A DNA stretch of 23,048 nucleotides from positions 1 through 23,048 of the forward strand of contig JAHIFH010000046.1 of NCBI GenBank assembly GCA_018900995.1, written 5' to 3'. The translations under genes were made by a program, and so were the position numbers. Under the pieces are notes generated by a model that was not told the origin of the DNA, ran no database searches, and worked only from the letters and a program-made list of their open reading frames with translations. The stretch is from Patescibacteria group bacterium (GTDB lineage: Bacteria > Patescibacteriota > Microgenomatia > PFEM01 > JAHIFH01). Positions 12,194 through 19,870 of the stretch are shown here, in pieces. The stretch's first letter is position 1. Each line of letters begins with the position of its first letter.

Positions 12194-13201
12194 TTACTTT
12201 TTGGTGATACTTTTTTTGTACTTTTCAATGTTTTTAATGGCGATTCCCGTCCCTTTAACAACACATAACATTGGCTCTTCGGCAACATGAGCTGGCACCC
12301 CCACTTCTTGAGTCATCAACTTATCAAAATTGCGAAGTAAACTAGTTCCCCCGCTCATAACAATCCCTTTGTCAATAATATCTGAGGCTAATTCCGGTGG
12401 TGTCTCCTCTAAAACCGCCTTAACAGCACCGATAATTTGGTTCAATACGGGTCTAATCGTCTCAGTTACCTCAGTCGAGTTTAACTCGACTACCTTCGGC
12501 AAGCCCATAATTGAATCCCTGCCTTTAACTTCCATCTTCTCTGTTCTTGGTAAGGCAGTTGCCGAACCAATTTTAATCTTAACTTCCTCGGCGGTCTGAT
12601 CACCAATAATCAAATTATGCTTTTTTCGCATATAAGAGGCAATCGCCTCATCAATCTTGTTTCCCGCCACCCGAACTGACTTATGAACAACCACACCCCC
12701 TAAAGAAATCACCGCTGCCTCAGTGGCACCTCCACCAACATCAACAATCATATTGCCTGAGGGAGCGGCGATGGGGATTTCCGCCCCAATGGCTGCGGCT
12801 AAGGGCTCATCAATCAAATAGGCATTCCTTGCTCCGGCAGATAAGGTCGCGTCTAAGACTGCCCGTCTTTCTACTTGAGTACAGCCAGCAGGCACACAAA
12901 TCATCACCTCGGGCTTGAAAAATAAGGATTGACCCCCAACTTTTTGAATAAAATAACGGAGCATCGCTTCAGTAACCTGATAGTCAGCAATCACTCCGTC
13001 ACGCATTGGCCTTGAAGCCCGAATATTACCTGGAGTCCGACCCAACATCTGTTTGGCTTCATTACCAACAGCAACAATCCGATTATCATCAACGGAAATT
13101 GCCACTACCGTCGGTTCTTGAAGGATAATTCCCTCACCCTCAAGCCACACAATAGAATTAGCGGTACCAAGATCAATACCAATTTTTTTGCCTAAAGCCA
13201 T
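12194..13201 (-). CDS. mreB: Rod shape-determining protein MreB
   Basis: 335 residues, normal for MreB. The actin-fold motifs are intact: phosphate 1 KIGIDLGTANSIVW (6-19), the interdomain segment PEVMICVPAGCTQVERRAV, DEPLAAAIGAEIPI, phosphate 2 NMIVDVGGGATEAAVIS, and the adenosine motif GIVMSGGTSLLRNFD. MreB polymerises on the inner membrane and guides peptidoglycan synthesis, so the cell is likely elongated. It is transcribed alone; mreC and mreD do not follow here. It is divergent from the PEGA protein with 140 bp between starts. Confidence 0.96.
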   Translation of the reverse strand: MALGKKIGIDLGTANSIVWLEGEGIILQEPTVVAISVDDNRIVAVGNEAKQMLGRTPGNIRASRPMRDGVIADYQVTEAMLRYFIQKVGGQSLFFKPEVMICVPAGCTQVERRAVLDATLSAGARNAYLIDEPLAAAIGAEIPIAAPSGNMIVDVGGGATEAAVISLGGVVVHKSVRVAGNKIDEAIASYMRKKHNLIIGDQTAEEVKIKIGSATALPRTEKMEVKGRDSIMGLPKVVELNSTEVTETIRPVLNQIIGAVKAVLEETPPELASDIIDKGIVMSGGTSLLRNFDKLMTQEVGVPAHVAEEPMLCVVKGTGIAIKNIEKYKKSITKK

Positions 13202-13261
13202 TGTTATCTTTAGATACCTTTTGATATATTAATCAAAGCAAAGGAAAAATAGCCTCCGAAA

Positions 13262-13270
13262 ACTATATCA
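13262..13270 (-). promoter_or_regulatory. Extended -10 promoter of mreB
   Basis: On the minus strand TGA-TATAGT. The leader to the ATG at 13201 is about 55 nt and contains a small TTTGAT/ATCAAA hairpin. Unlike several other genes here, mreB would have a normal leader. Confidence 0.45.
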
Positions 13271-13323
13271 TACCCTTTTCTGATAATAACATGAGTGTCC
13301 AAGTTGAGCAATAACCAAGTTTA

Positions 13324-13332
13324 TGTTAAAAT
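13324..13332 (+). promoter_or_regulatory. Extended -10 promoter of the PEGA-domain gene
   Basis: TGT-TAAAAT followed by 9 nt (CCCCTTAGT) and ATG 13342. This is the same geometry as rpmG and secE, with no ribosome site. Confidence 0.6.
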
Positions 13333-13341
13333 CCCCTTAGT

Positions 13342-14532
13342 ATGATACGCAGACGCTCAATCGTCTTTTCATTAATATTTTTGATGGTTTTATTAGGGGC
13401 TTATTTTGTTATTAGGCTCGCCCAAGGCTATAGTCCCGATATTTCCACAAGGTCTTTGCGTCCCAGTGGTATTTTGGTCGCTACTTCTATTCCCGATGGC
13501 GCCCAGCTTTATATTGATGGTCGCCTCAAATCAGCCACTAACACTACCATTAATCTCACCCCTGGTGAATATGAAGTAGAAATCAAGAAAGATGGTTATA
13601 GTTCTTGGAAAAAGATTTTAACCATCAAAAAGGAATTGGTAGCCAAAACTGATGCCTATCTTTTCCCTACCTTTCCTAATCTCCAATCATTAACCTTTAC
13701 TGGCGCCCAAAACCCATCTCTTTCCCCTGATGGTCAAAAAGTAGTTTTTGCTGTTTCTCAAAGCTCGGTTGACAAAAATGGCCTCTGGGTGCTTGATTTG
13801 GGTGATCGTCCCTTAGGCTTGCCCCGAGACCCAAGAAAAATTGTTGCCAGTACTCCGGGAGGGCGGGATTTTGTTCTGGCGGAATTAGAATGGTCCCCTG
13901 ATTCCAAGCAGATTTTGGCTACTTTAACCACTGGTACCCGCCAAGAAAATTTCCTTTTGGAAGCTAACCAGTTAAATCCAGCCAACCGTTTAATTGATGT
14001 CACCAGCCAATTAACTGTCATTCGGGCTGATTGGGAAAAAGAAGAACAACTCAGATTTAAAGCCCAATCTGCCAAACTACCCCCTAAGTTATTGGAAATT
14101 TTAACCAACTCAGTTGCTGACATTCAATTCTCTTTGGACGAAACCAAAATTCTTTATACCGCCACTGCTTCTGCCCAAATTCCTGAGGGATTAATCCAAC
14201 CTCTGCCAGCAGCCAGTACCCAACCAGAAAACCGAAACTTAGAACCAAGGAAAATCTATGTTTACGACATTAAAGAAGACAGAAATTTCTATCTAATGGA
14301 TAAAGACGAAACTAAAAAATTAACTTGGTTTCCTACATCAAAACATATCTTTATAGTACAAGAAGGAAAAATTACTATTGCTGAATATGATAATACCAAT
14401 TGGGTTGAAGTTTATACTGGACCTTTTGAAGATTCTTTTGCCTACTCTTTTCCGGCGGGAAACCGGATTTTAGTTCTCACCACCCTAGGTAAAGAAACTC
14501 CACCCAATCTCTACGCCATTAGTCTCCGCTAG
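13342..14532 (+). CDS. Membrane-anchored PEGA-domain protein with WD40-like/TolB-type propeller
   Basis: 396 residues. A basic N-terminus and one membrane segment (about 8-27) anchor it, with the bulk outside. A PEGA domain (about 43-98) shows GILVATSIPDGAQLYIDGRL, the LTPGEYEVEIKKDGY core and KKILTIKKE. The rest looks like an incomplete beta-propeller of PD40/TolB type: NPSLSPDGQKVVFAV, LEWSPDSKQILATLT, IQFSLDETKILYTA and LTWFPTSKHIFIV. It is probably a surface or periplasmic-side scaffold that binds protein or polysaccharide; its partner is unknown. A variable Pro/Ala/Gln-rich insert sits around 285-310. Start is fixed by the extended -10 9 nt upstream. Confidence 0.82.
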   Translation: MIRRRSIVFSLIFLMVLLGAYFVIRLAQGYSPDISTRSLRPSGILVATSIPDGAQLYIDGRLKSATNTTINLTPGEYEVEIKKDGYSSWKKILTIKKELVAKTDAYLFPTFPNLQSLTFTGAQNPSLSPDGQKVVFAVSQSSVDKNGLWVLDLGDRPLGLPRDPRKIVASTPGGRDFVLAELEWSPDSKQILATLTTGTRQENFLLEANQLNPANRLIDVTSQLTVIRADWEKEEQLRFKAQSAKLPPKLLEILTNSVADIQFSLDETKILYTATASAQIPEGLIQPLPAASTQPENRNLEPRKIYVYDIKEDRNFYLMDKDETKKLTWFPTSKHIFIVQEGKITIAEYDNTNWVEVYTGPFEDSFAYSFPAGNRILVLTTLGKETPPNLYAISLR

Positions 14533-14535
14533 TTA

Positions 14536-14554
14536 ATACCCACACCTCGGGTAT
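14536..14554 (+). terminator. Small hairpin after the PEGA-domain gene
   Basis: ATACCC (14536-14541) pairs with GGGTAT (14549-14554) around a 7-nt loop. No T tract follows, so it is weak as a terminator. Confidence 0.35.
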
Positions 14555-14571
14555 CTTAATAGTCTAGTCTG

Positions 14572-14643
14572 TGTCCCCAGGAGGAATTGAACCTCCATCT
14601 AGGGTTTAGGAAACCCTTGCTCTATCCGTTGAGCTATGAGGAC
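14572..14643 (-). tRNA. tRNA-Arg (anticodon CCT)
   Basis: On the minus strand acceptor GTCCTCA pairs with TGGGGAC, with one G-T pair. The D arm contains GCTCAACGGATAGAGC, and anticodon stem AGGGT/ACCCT encloses TTCCTAA, giving CCT. The T arm GGAGG-TTCAATT-CCTCC is complete. Discriminator is A. The genome continues CAG, so CCA is not encoded. Confidence 0.95.
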
Positions 14644-14704
14644 CCCTCAATAACTTCAGGGTAAACTGGTTGTATTTTACCACGAAATCAGATAGAATTT
14701 AAAC

Positions 14705-14739
14705 ACGGGGTGTCACGTCAAACGTGACTTTTACCCCGT
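14705..14739 (+). repeat. Long hairpin directly before tRNA-Pro
   Basis: ACGGGGT (14705-14711) pairs with ACCCCGT (14733-14739), and TCACGT (14713-14718) pairs with ACGTGA (14722-14727) over a CAA loop. Its 5' arm ACGGGGTGT repeats the first bases of the tRNA-Pro gene (14743-14751). It could be a terminator, a processing signal or a remnant of a duplicated tRNA end. Confidence 0.55.
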
Positions 14740-14743
14740 TTGA

Positions 14744-14820
14744 CGGGGTGTAGCTCAGTTGGCTAGAGCGCCTCGTTCGGGACGAGGAGGTCCTCGGTTC
14801 GAGTCCGAGCACCCCGACCA
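14744..14820 (+). tRNA. tRNA-Pro (anticodon CGG), CCA encoded
   Basis: Acceptor CGGGGTG pairs with CACCCCG. The D arm has GCTCAGTTGGCTAGAGC, the anticodon stem CCTCG/CGAGG encloses TTCGGGA (anticodon CGG), and the T arm is CTCGG-TTCGAGT-CCGAG. The gene ends in A followed by an encoded CCA (14818-14820), unlike the other two tRNAs in the window. Confidence 0.96.
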
Positions 14821-14836
14821 CGCTTAAGAAATTAAT

Positions 14837-15799
14837 TTACTTCAAAAAATCTTTAATCTCTCTTGCCCGAGAAGGATGACGCAGTTTTCTTAAAGCCTCT
14901 GCTTCAATCTGGCGTGCCCTTTCCCGGGTTACTCCAAGCGCTTTTCCCACTTCCTCTAGAGTGTGCTCCCGACCATTATCATCCAAGCCAAAGCGCAATC
15001 TCAAAACTTTAGCTTGCCGAGGAGAGAGGGAATTAACCACCTCTCTCATCCGTTCCCTTAGCAACTCCTTAGCAGCGGCATCCATTGGAGAAAGAATCTT
15101 TTCATCCTCAATAAACTCTCCAAGATAAGAATTTTCATCAGCCCCAATTGGCAAATCTAAAGAAAGAATTACCTCGGGAAGGTTGAGAATCCTTTCAGTT
15201 CTTGCCTCGCTCCAGCCTGAAATTTCCGCTGTCTCTTTGAGGTCTAGCTCTCGCCCAATTTCCTTGCTTAACTCAGCCCTCTTTCTCTTAAGCCGGCTTA
15301 AATCCTCACCAGTATGAACCGGAATCCGAATCGTCCGTCCTTGATAGGCAACTGCCCGACGAACGGCTTGACGAATCCAGTGGATAGCATAAGTAGAAAA
15401 TTTATAGCCTCTTTCCTGATCAAACTTGTTAATCGCCTTCATTAGACCGATATTGCCTTCTTGAATAAGATCAAGAAAAGAAACTCCTTGCCCACGACGA
15501 TACTTAGCAACACTAATAACAAGTCGAAGATTAGATCGGTTTATCTTAGTTTTTGCCTGATTTCCATCTTCTTTGAGTGATTGGAGTTCTTTTCGTTTTT
15601 TTGGAGAAAGATGGCCGTCTTGATTGATTAACTCATCCCTCGCTGCTTCTCCTCTTCTTAATTGCCGGAATAGTTCTCTTTCCTCTGAGGCTTTGAGAAT
15701 TGGGGCTTTAGCGACCTCCCTAAAATAAAGAGCGACAAGGTTATCTGGTTCTACCTCCAGTTCCGGAGAACTTCTTCTTTCCTGCTCGATTTTTCTCAT
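14837..15799 (-). CDS. rpoD: Primary-type sigma70 factor (RpoD-like), compact
   Basis: 320 residues. Region 1.2 (DNLVALYFREVAKAPILKAS, about 20-39) is present and region 1.1 is absent. Region 2 is complete: NLRLVISVAKYRRGQGVSF, LDLIQEGNIGLMKAINKFD and KFSTYAIHWIRQAVRRAV. It is followed by TIRIPVH, which marks primary and near-primary sigma factors. Region 3 starts with His162 and Glu165 (IPVHTGE), the positions that contact the TGn element in E. coli sigma70. Region 4 ends with the helix-turn-helix LEEVGKALGVTRERARQIEA. A charged non-conserved insert lies between 1.2 and 2.1. The ATG at 15799 is preferred over an upstream TTG that overlaps the promoter. Whether it is the cell's only housekeeping sigma cannot be told from this window. 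Confidence 0.9.
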   Translation of the reverse strand: MRKIEQERRSSPELEVEPDNLVALYFREVAKAPILKASEERELFRQLRRGEAARDELINQDGHLSPKKRKELQSLKEDGNQAKTKINRSNLRLVISVAKYRRGQGVSFLDLIQEGNIGLMKAINKFDQERGYKFSTYAIHWIRQAVRRAVAYQGRTIRIPVHTGEDLSRLKRKRAELSKEIGRELDLKETAEISGWSEARTERILNLPEVILSLDLPIGADENSYLGEFIEDEKILSPMDAAAKELLRERMREVVNSLSPRQAKVLRLRFGLDDNGREHTLEEVGKALGVTRERARQIEAEALRKLRHPSRAREIKDFLK

Positions 15800-15810
15800 T
15801 AGCACCTTAT

Positions 15811-15819
15811 ATTTTAGCA
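15811..15819 (-). promoter_or_regulatory. Extended -10 promoter of the sigma factor gene
   Basis: On the minus strand TGC-TAAAAT, followed by 11 nt (ATAAGGTGCTA) and the ATG at 15799. The transcript would start within about 5 nt of the start codon. Confidence 0.55.
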
Positions 15820-15833
15820 AACCAAAGCAATAG

Positions 15834-15851
15834 GGCTGCCTACCAGCAGCC
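15834..15851 (-). terminator. Hairpin between the M16 peptidase and sigma genes
   Basis: GGCTGC and GCAGCC form a perfect 6-bp stem over a 6-nt loop, 30 bp after the M16 stop and just before the sigma promoter. The following sequence on the minus strand is only moderately T-rich, so termination may be partial. Confidence 0.45.
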
Positions 15852-15880
15852 TAGCCAAAGCTCAATTTATCTATTATTTT

Positions 15881-17152
15881 TTATTTCTTTAAAAGTTTCT
15901 TGAAGCGGGCTTCGTCTTTGTAAGGTCCAATGATCGCCAAATTCAAATTTTTAGACTTGAAAATGTCTTTAGCCACCCGCTGAATATCCTCAGGAGTAAC
16001 TTTATCAATTAATTCCATTGCTTTCTGGGGAGTCCGGATTTTCTTTTCCAAAATCAGTTGAGTTACATAACGTCCAGCCACATTTTTCGAGTCTTCTAAG
16101 CTTAAGATAAAGTTACCCTTGAGCATCTCTTTGGCTTTGGTTAATTCTTTAGCTTCCACTCTCTGGGTAATAAATTTTTCGAACTCCTCTAAACAAACTT
16201 TAATGGACTCCTCAATCTTTTTTAATCTCACTCCCGCTCGGCATAGTAAAAATCCTGAATCAGTAGAATAATCAATATCAGATTTTACGTAGTAAGCTAA
16301 TCCCCTTCTTTCTCTAATCTGAATAAACAATCTCGAACTCATCCCCCCACCTAAGATAGCACTCAAAACTCCAATTGCGAATCTGTCTGGATGAGAATAC
16401 CAATATCCCGGAACACCTAAACAAAAATGGGATTGCTCTGTTTTTTTATAGATCAGTTTTGTTTTTGGAGTCTTTTGATATTGTTTGATAGTTTTTGTTC
16501 GTTTTTTTCCTTTTCTTTTTAATTGACTAAAATATCTTCCTGTCAACTTGCTTATTTCTTCTCTATCTATTTTTCCAGCCACAGCAATAACCATATTTTT
16601 AGGAAAATAAAGCCTGTTGATATATTTTAAGAAATCTTCTTGCTTTATTTGACGAACGCTATCCTTCCTTCCGCCTATATCCCAACCCATTGGATTGTCT
16701 CCATACAAAAGCCTTTCAAACTCAACTAAAACTTGGGTTAATGGTATGTCTTGACGCATATTAATTTCTTCAATAATTACTCCCTTTTCTCTTTCAATCT
16801 CCTCTGGTTTAAAAAGTGAATTGGAAAGCATATCAGAGAGAATATCAAAAGCCAATTCTTTATGCTTAGATGCCAGTTTAATAAAATAGGCAGTAAATTC
16901 TTTGTCGGTAAAGGCATTAAATTCGCCGCCAACCGCATCAACTTCACTAGCAATATCTAAAGTTGAAGGGCGTCTTTTTGTCCCCTTAAAAGCCATGTGT
17001 TCAATAAAGTGGAAAAGCCCATTGATGCTTTTGGTTTCGTATCTAGAACCGGCTCCGACTCCCACCATAACAGTCACCGAGTCCACCTGAGGCATGGGAC
17101 TGGTGACTAACCGCAGTCCGTTCTTAAGGGTGGTGATTTTGTGTTTGTACAT
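15881..17152 (-). CDS. M16 family zinc peptidase (processing-peptidase/PqqL-like)
   Basis: 423 residues, the usual single-chain size for bacterial M16B. The inverted zinc motif HFIEH (His48, Glu51, His52) is followed 76 residues later by Glu128 in IIEEINM, the expected third ligand. VGAGSRYETKSINGLFHFIE and the later GGGMSSRLFIQIRERRGLAY are family signatures; the second is in the C-terminal domain. Enzymes of this kind degrade or process peptides. The start ATG overlaps the argS stop (TAATG), so it is the last, translationally coupled gene of the leuS-to-M16 operon. Confidence 0.93.
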   Translation of the reverse strand: MYKHKITTLKNGLRLVTSPMPQVDSVTVMVGVGAGSRYETKSINGLFHFIEHMAFKGTKRRPSTLDIASEVDAVGGEFNAFTDKEFTAYFIKLASKHKELAFDILSDMLSNSLFKPEEIEREKGVIIEEINMRQDIPLTQVLVEFERLLYGDNPMGWDIGGRKDSVRQIKQEDFLKYINRLYFPKNMVIAVAGKIDREEISKLTGRYFSQLKRKGKKRTKTIKQYQKTPKTKLIYKKTEQSHFCLGVPGYWYSHPDRFAIGVLSAILGGGMSSRLFIQIRERRGLAYYVKSDIDYSTDSGFLLCRAGVRLKKIEESIKVCLEEFEKFITQRVEAKELTKAKEMLKGNFILSLEDSKNVAGRYVTQLILEKKIRTPQKAMELIDKVTPEDIQRVAKDIFKSKNLNLAIIGPYKDEARFKKLLKK

Positions 17153-19020
17153 TACATTCTCTCCGGAGTCTCGATACCGAGTAAATGAAGCCCGTTTTTA
17201 ATTACTTGCCCTGCTGTCGTGGTTAAAGCCAAACGGAAATCTTTCAACTCCTCAGTCTCAGCTTTGAGAATTGGCAGTCTATTATAAAACAAATTATATT
17301 TCTGGGCTAAATCAAATAAGAAATTGCAAAGTAAGTTCGGGGCATAATTTTCCCCCGCTTCCTGAATTACCTCAGGAAAACGATAAATAGTTCTTAGTAA
17401 AGCCACTTCTTCAGGCTCTAATTGAGGCGTTTTTTCGGGTAAAGAAATCTCTGGTGATTCTGCTTTTCTAAGAACACTTTGACAGCGGGCATAGGTATAT
17501 TGAAGATAAGGACCAGAATTACCCTCTAAAGCTAATGACTCATCTATATCAAAATATATCGTTGTATCGCGACTAAACTTCAAAAGACTATATTTAATAG
17601 CCCCAAGGGCAACCGCCTCGGCTAGTTGGTCTAATTGTTTCTTGGTTAATTTCCCGCGCAACTCCTGATTAGAGGTATTAATTATTTCTAAAGCCCGCTG
17701 ATGCAACTCATCTAAAACTTCGTCAGCCTTGATCACTTCTCCTCGACGGGTACTTAATTTTTTCCCACCTTTAAAGTTAATCAAGGCATAAGCCAGATGG
17801 AAAAATTTCTCTTTCTTACCAATTCCAAGCTGCTCACAAACAGTAAAAAGCTGTTTAAAATAAAGAGCGTGCTCCGCGGCAACATCCCAAATATACAAAT
17901 CAGAAGGAAACTTTTTCTTCTTGAGTTCTGTTAAAGCAATATCTTGAGTAATATATAAAGTCGTTCCATCGGATTTAACCACCACCGTATCAGGTAAATT
18001 ATATTTAGCCAAATCAGTAACAACTGCCCCTTCGCTTTTTCGAAAAACTCTTTTCTTTAATCCTTGCTTAACGATTTCCTTCCCCATTTTGTAATGATCT
18101 GATTCATGCCAGAACCAATCGTGAGCACTCTTTACTCTCTTATAAGTTTCCTCATAGCCCTTAGCAGACCAATTTAATAACTGACGCCAAATTTGCCTGA
18201 TAGGCTCATTTTCTGCTTCCCATTCAATGAGCATTTCTTCTACCTGGGTTTTGGCTTTTGGGGACAAATTGTAGGCTCTTGTGCCTAAAACATACCAAAT
18301 AAGATTGGTGTGGTCAGGCTTTAAGCCAAGCTCTTTGGGCTGCCACCAACTAGATTTTTTCTTTGACCGTATTTGCAGTAATTCTCGCCAATCAACACTT
18401 TTAATAATTTTCCTGATTTGAGTTTCTTTAACTTTTTTGAAATCTAAAAGCTCTTTCTTTTTTAGACTCTTTCTTTTTCTTCCAAAAAATAGATAACCCC
18501 AAAGGGCCCGGTTGATGTGAACTCCTCTGTCATTAACAATACAATCCTTGACAACCTTAGCCCCAAGAAATTCCAAAATACTAGCCATGGACATACCCAA
18601 GAAGTTATTGCGTAAATGGCCCAACATAATTGTTGTTTGAGGATTGGGGCTGGTATGTTCAAGGAGAATCTTCTTACCTCTCATAATGGTGAGCTTGCCA
18701 AATCCATCTTTTTCTTTTAGCACTCTTTCTAGTCGAGTGCTCAGATACTCATTTTTGAGCCAAATATTGATAAAACCGGGCGCCTTGACTTCAATCTTGG
18801 TGACGTACTCTGGCAACCCAAGACTGCGAAAGGTGTTAACGATTTGGTTAGCCAAATCAAAGGGAGTAGGATACTCTTTTTTCTTTACCCGCATGGCGAT
18901 GTTAGTGGAATAATCGCCATGCTCAAGATTAGCGGGATGCTCAAATTCTAAGTACTTATCAGAGATTTTGAGCTTTTTTAAAGCCTTAGAAAAATCCTTT
19001 TTGAGCTGGTCTTGGATCAT
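17152..19020 (-). CDS. argS: Arginyl-tRNA synthetase
   Basis: 622 residues. The N-terminal Add-1 tRNA-recognition domain (about 1-95) includes FEHPANLEHGDYSTNIAM. The catalytic core has the HIGH-type motif SPNPQTTIMLGHLRNN (124-139) and the KMSKS-equivalent KKLSTRRGEV. The DALR anticodon-binding domain closes the protein (LQYTYARCQSVL, YNLFYNRLPIL, LHLLGIETPERM). It charges tRNA-Arg, one isoacceptor of which lies at 14572. The ATG at 19020 comes one base after the stop of the upstream gene; an earlier in-frame ATG at 19050 lies inside that gene and is not needed for the fold. Confidence 0.95.
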   Translation of the reverse strand: MIQDQLKKDFSKALKKLKISDKYLEFEHPANLEHGDYSTNIAMRVKKKEYPTPFDLANQIVNTFRSLGLPEYVTKIEVKAPGFINIWLKNEYLSTRLERVLKEKDGFGKLTIMRGKKILLEHTSPNPQTTIMLGHLRNNFLGMSMASILEFLGAKVVKDCIVNDRGVHINRALWGYLFFGRKRKSLKKKELLDFKKVKETQIRKIIKSVDWRELLQIRSKKKSSWWQPKELGLKPDHTNLIWYVLGTRAYNLSPKAKTQVEEMLIEWEAENEPIRQIWRQLLNWSAKGYEETYKRVKSAHDWFWHESDHYKMGKEIVKQGLKKRVFRKSEGAVVTDLAKYNLPDTVVVKSDGTTLYITQDIALTELKKKKFPSDLYIWDVAAEHALYFKQLFTVCEQLGIGKKEKFFHLAYALINFKGGKKLSTRRGEVIKADEVLDELHQRALEIINTSNQELRGKLTKKQLDQLAEAVALGAIKYSLLKFSRDTTIYFDIDESLALEGNSGPYLQYTYARCQSVLRKAESPEISLPEKTPQLEPEEVALLRTIYRFPEVIQEAGENYAPNLLCNFLFDLAQKYNLFYNRLPILKAETEELKDFRLALTTTAGQVIKNGLHLLGIETPERM

Positions 19021-19021
19021 C

Positions 19022-19870
19022 TCATTGAATATGATACCAATTTTTACCATCGCTCACAACCTCAATTTCCCCTGTTTGATCGGTTCTTAGTATCTTAGTA
19101 TCTAAATATCTTAGTCTCTCCAAAACTTCTTCCGTCGGGTGACCGAAGGGGTTCTTGCCTACAGAAATAACGGCAAATTCTGGTTTGACCTGCTGAAGAA
19201 ACTCCTCACTGGTTGAATATTTACTTCCGTGATGCGCTATTTTCAGCACCTGACAGGGACCGACCCTGTCAAGGCGGGATTCGACTTTTGAGGAAATGTC
19301 GCCAGAAAACAAGGCACAAAAATTACCATAAGAAAGCTGAAAAACTACTGAAGTGTCGTTAATCTCCTTCTCTGTTGTTGTTGCTCCCAAAATTTTTTCC
19401 TGAGATTGAGGCCACAAGACAGCCACTTTTAAAGAACCAAGATTAATTTTATCTCCCTCTTTGGGGAAATAAATATCTGATTGCTCCTTAAGAACCGCTG
19501 CTTGAAATTCCTGATAAACAGCTGTGCTTTTACCAAAAGAATTAACAACAAACTGTTTAACATCATATCTTTCTATAACATCTATTAAGCCAGTAATATG
19601 GTCAGCTTCGGGATGTGTTGCCACCACCATCTCAATTTCCCTGTCCCAAAAAGGTAAGTGATTTGACAAACAATTCAAAACACTCTGATTAGGTCCGCCA
19701 TCAACTAATATCTGGGTTGAGCCCTGGTAGATTAAAATCGCATCTCCCTGCCCCACATCACAAAAAACCAGATGCAACCGATTGTCCGGTAGCTGAAAAA
19801 TCGCTGCCCAGATTAAACCAATTATCAGGGCAAGACTGATTAAAACAATCTTGGCTCTTTTAAATTCCAC
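19022..19870 (-). CDS. ComEC C-terminal-type metallo-beta-lactamase protein, separate ORF
   Basis: 282 residues from GTG 19870, which has GAGGA just upstream. One membrane segment (about 7-26) precedes a metallo-beta-lactamase fold: VFCDVGQGDAILI, LVDGG, ATHPEADHITGL, FSGDI, LKIAHHGSKYSTS and FGHPTEEVLERL. These match the C-terminal domain of ComEC/Rec2, thought to degrade the non-transported DNA strand during uptake. The first metal motif reads HxExDH rather than HxHxDH, as ComEC proteins commonly vary at that position. It overlaps the comEC membrane ORF by 31 bp in another frame, so the two halves are translationally coupled. It appears to be a split comEC. An upstream in-frame start at 19933 is possible but less well supported. 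Confidence 0.85.
   Translation of the reverse strand: MEFKRAKIVLISLALIIGLIWAAIFQLPDNRLHLVFCDVGQGDAILIYQGSTQILVDGGPNQSVLNCLSNHLPFWDREIEMVVATHPEADHITGLIDVIERYDVKQFVVNSFGKSTAVYQEFQAAVLKEQSDIYFPKEGDKINLGSLKVAVLWPQSQEKILGATTTEKEINDTSVVFQLSYGNFCALFSGDISSKVESRLDRVGPCQVLKIAHHGSKYSTSEEFLQQVKPEFAVISVGKNPFGHPTEEVLERLRYLDTKILRTDQTGEIEVVSDGKNWYHIQ

Noticed and set aside
15800..15820. TTG start giving MLKYKVL at the N-terminus of the sigma factor
   Set aside because: The TTG overlaps the TGC-TAAAAT promoter box; the ATG at 15799 is correctly placed after it.
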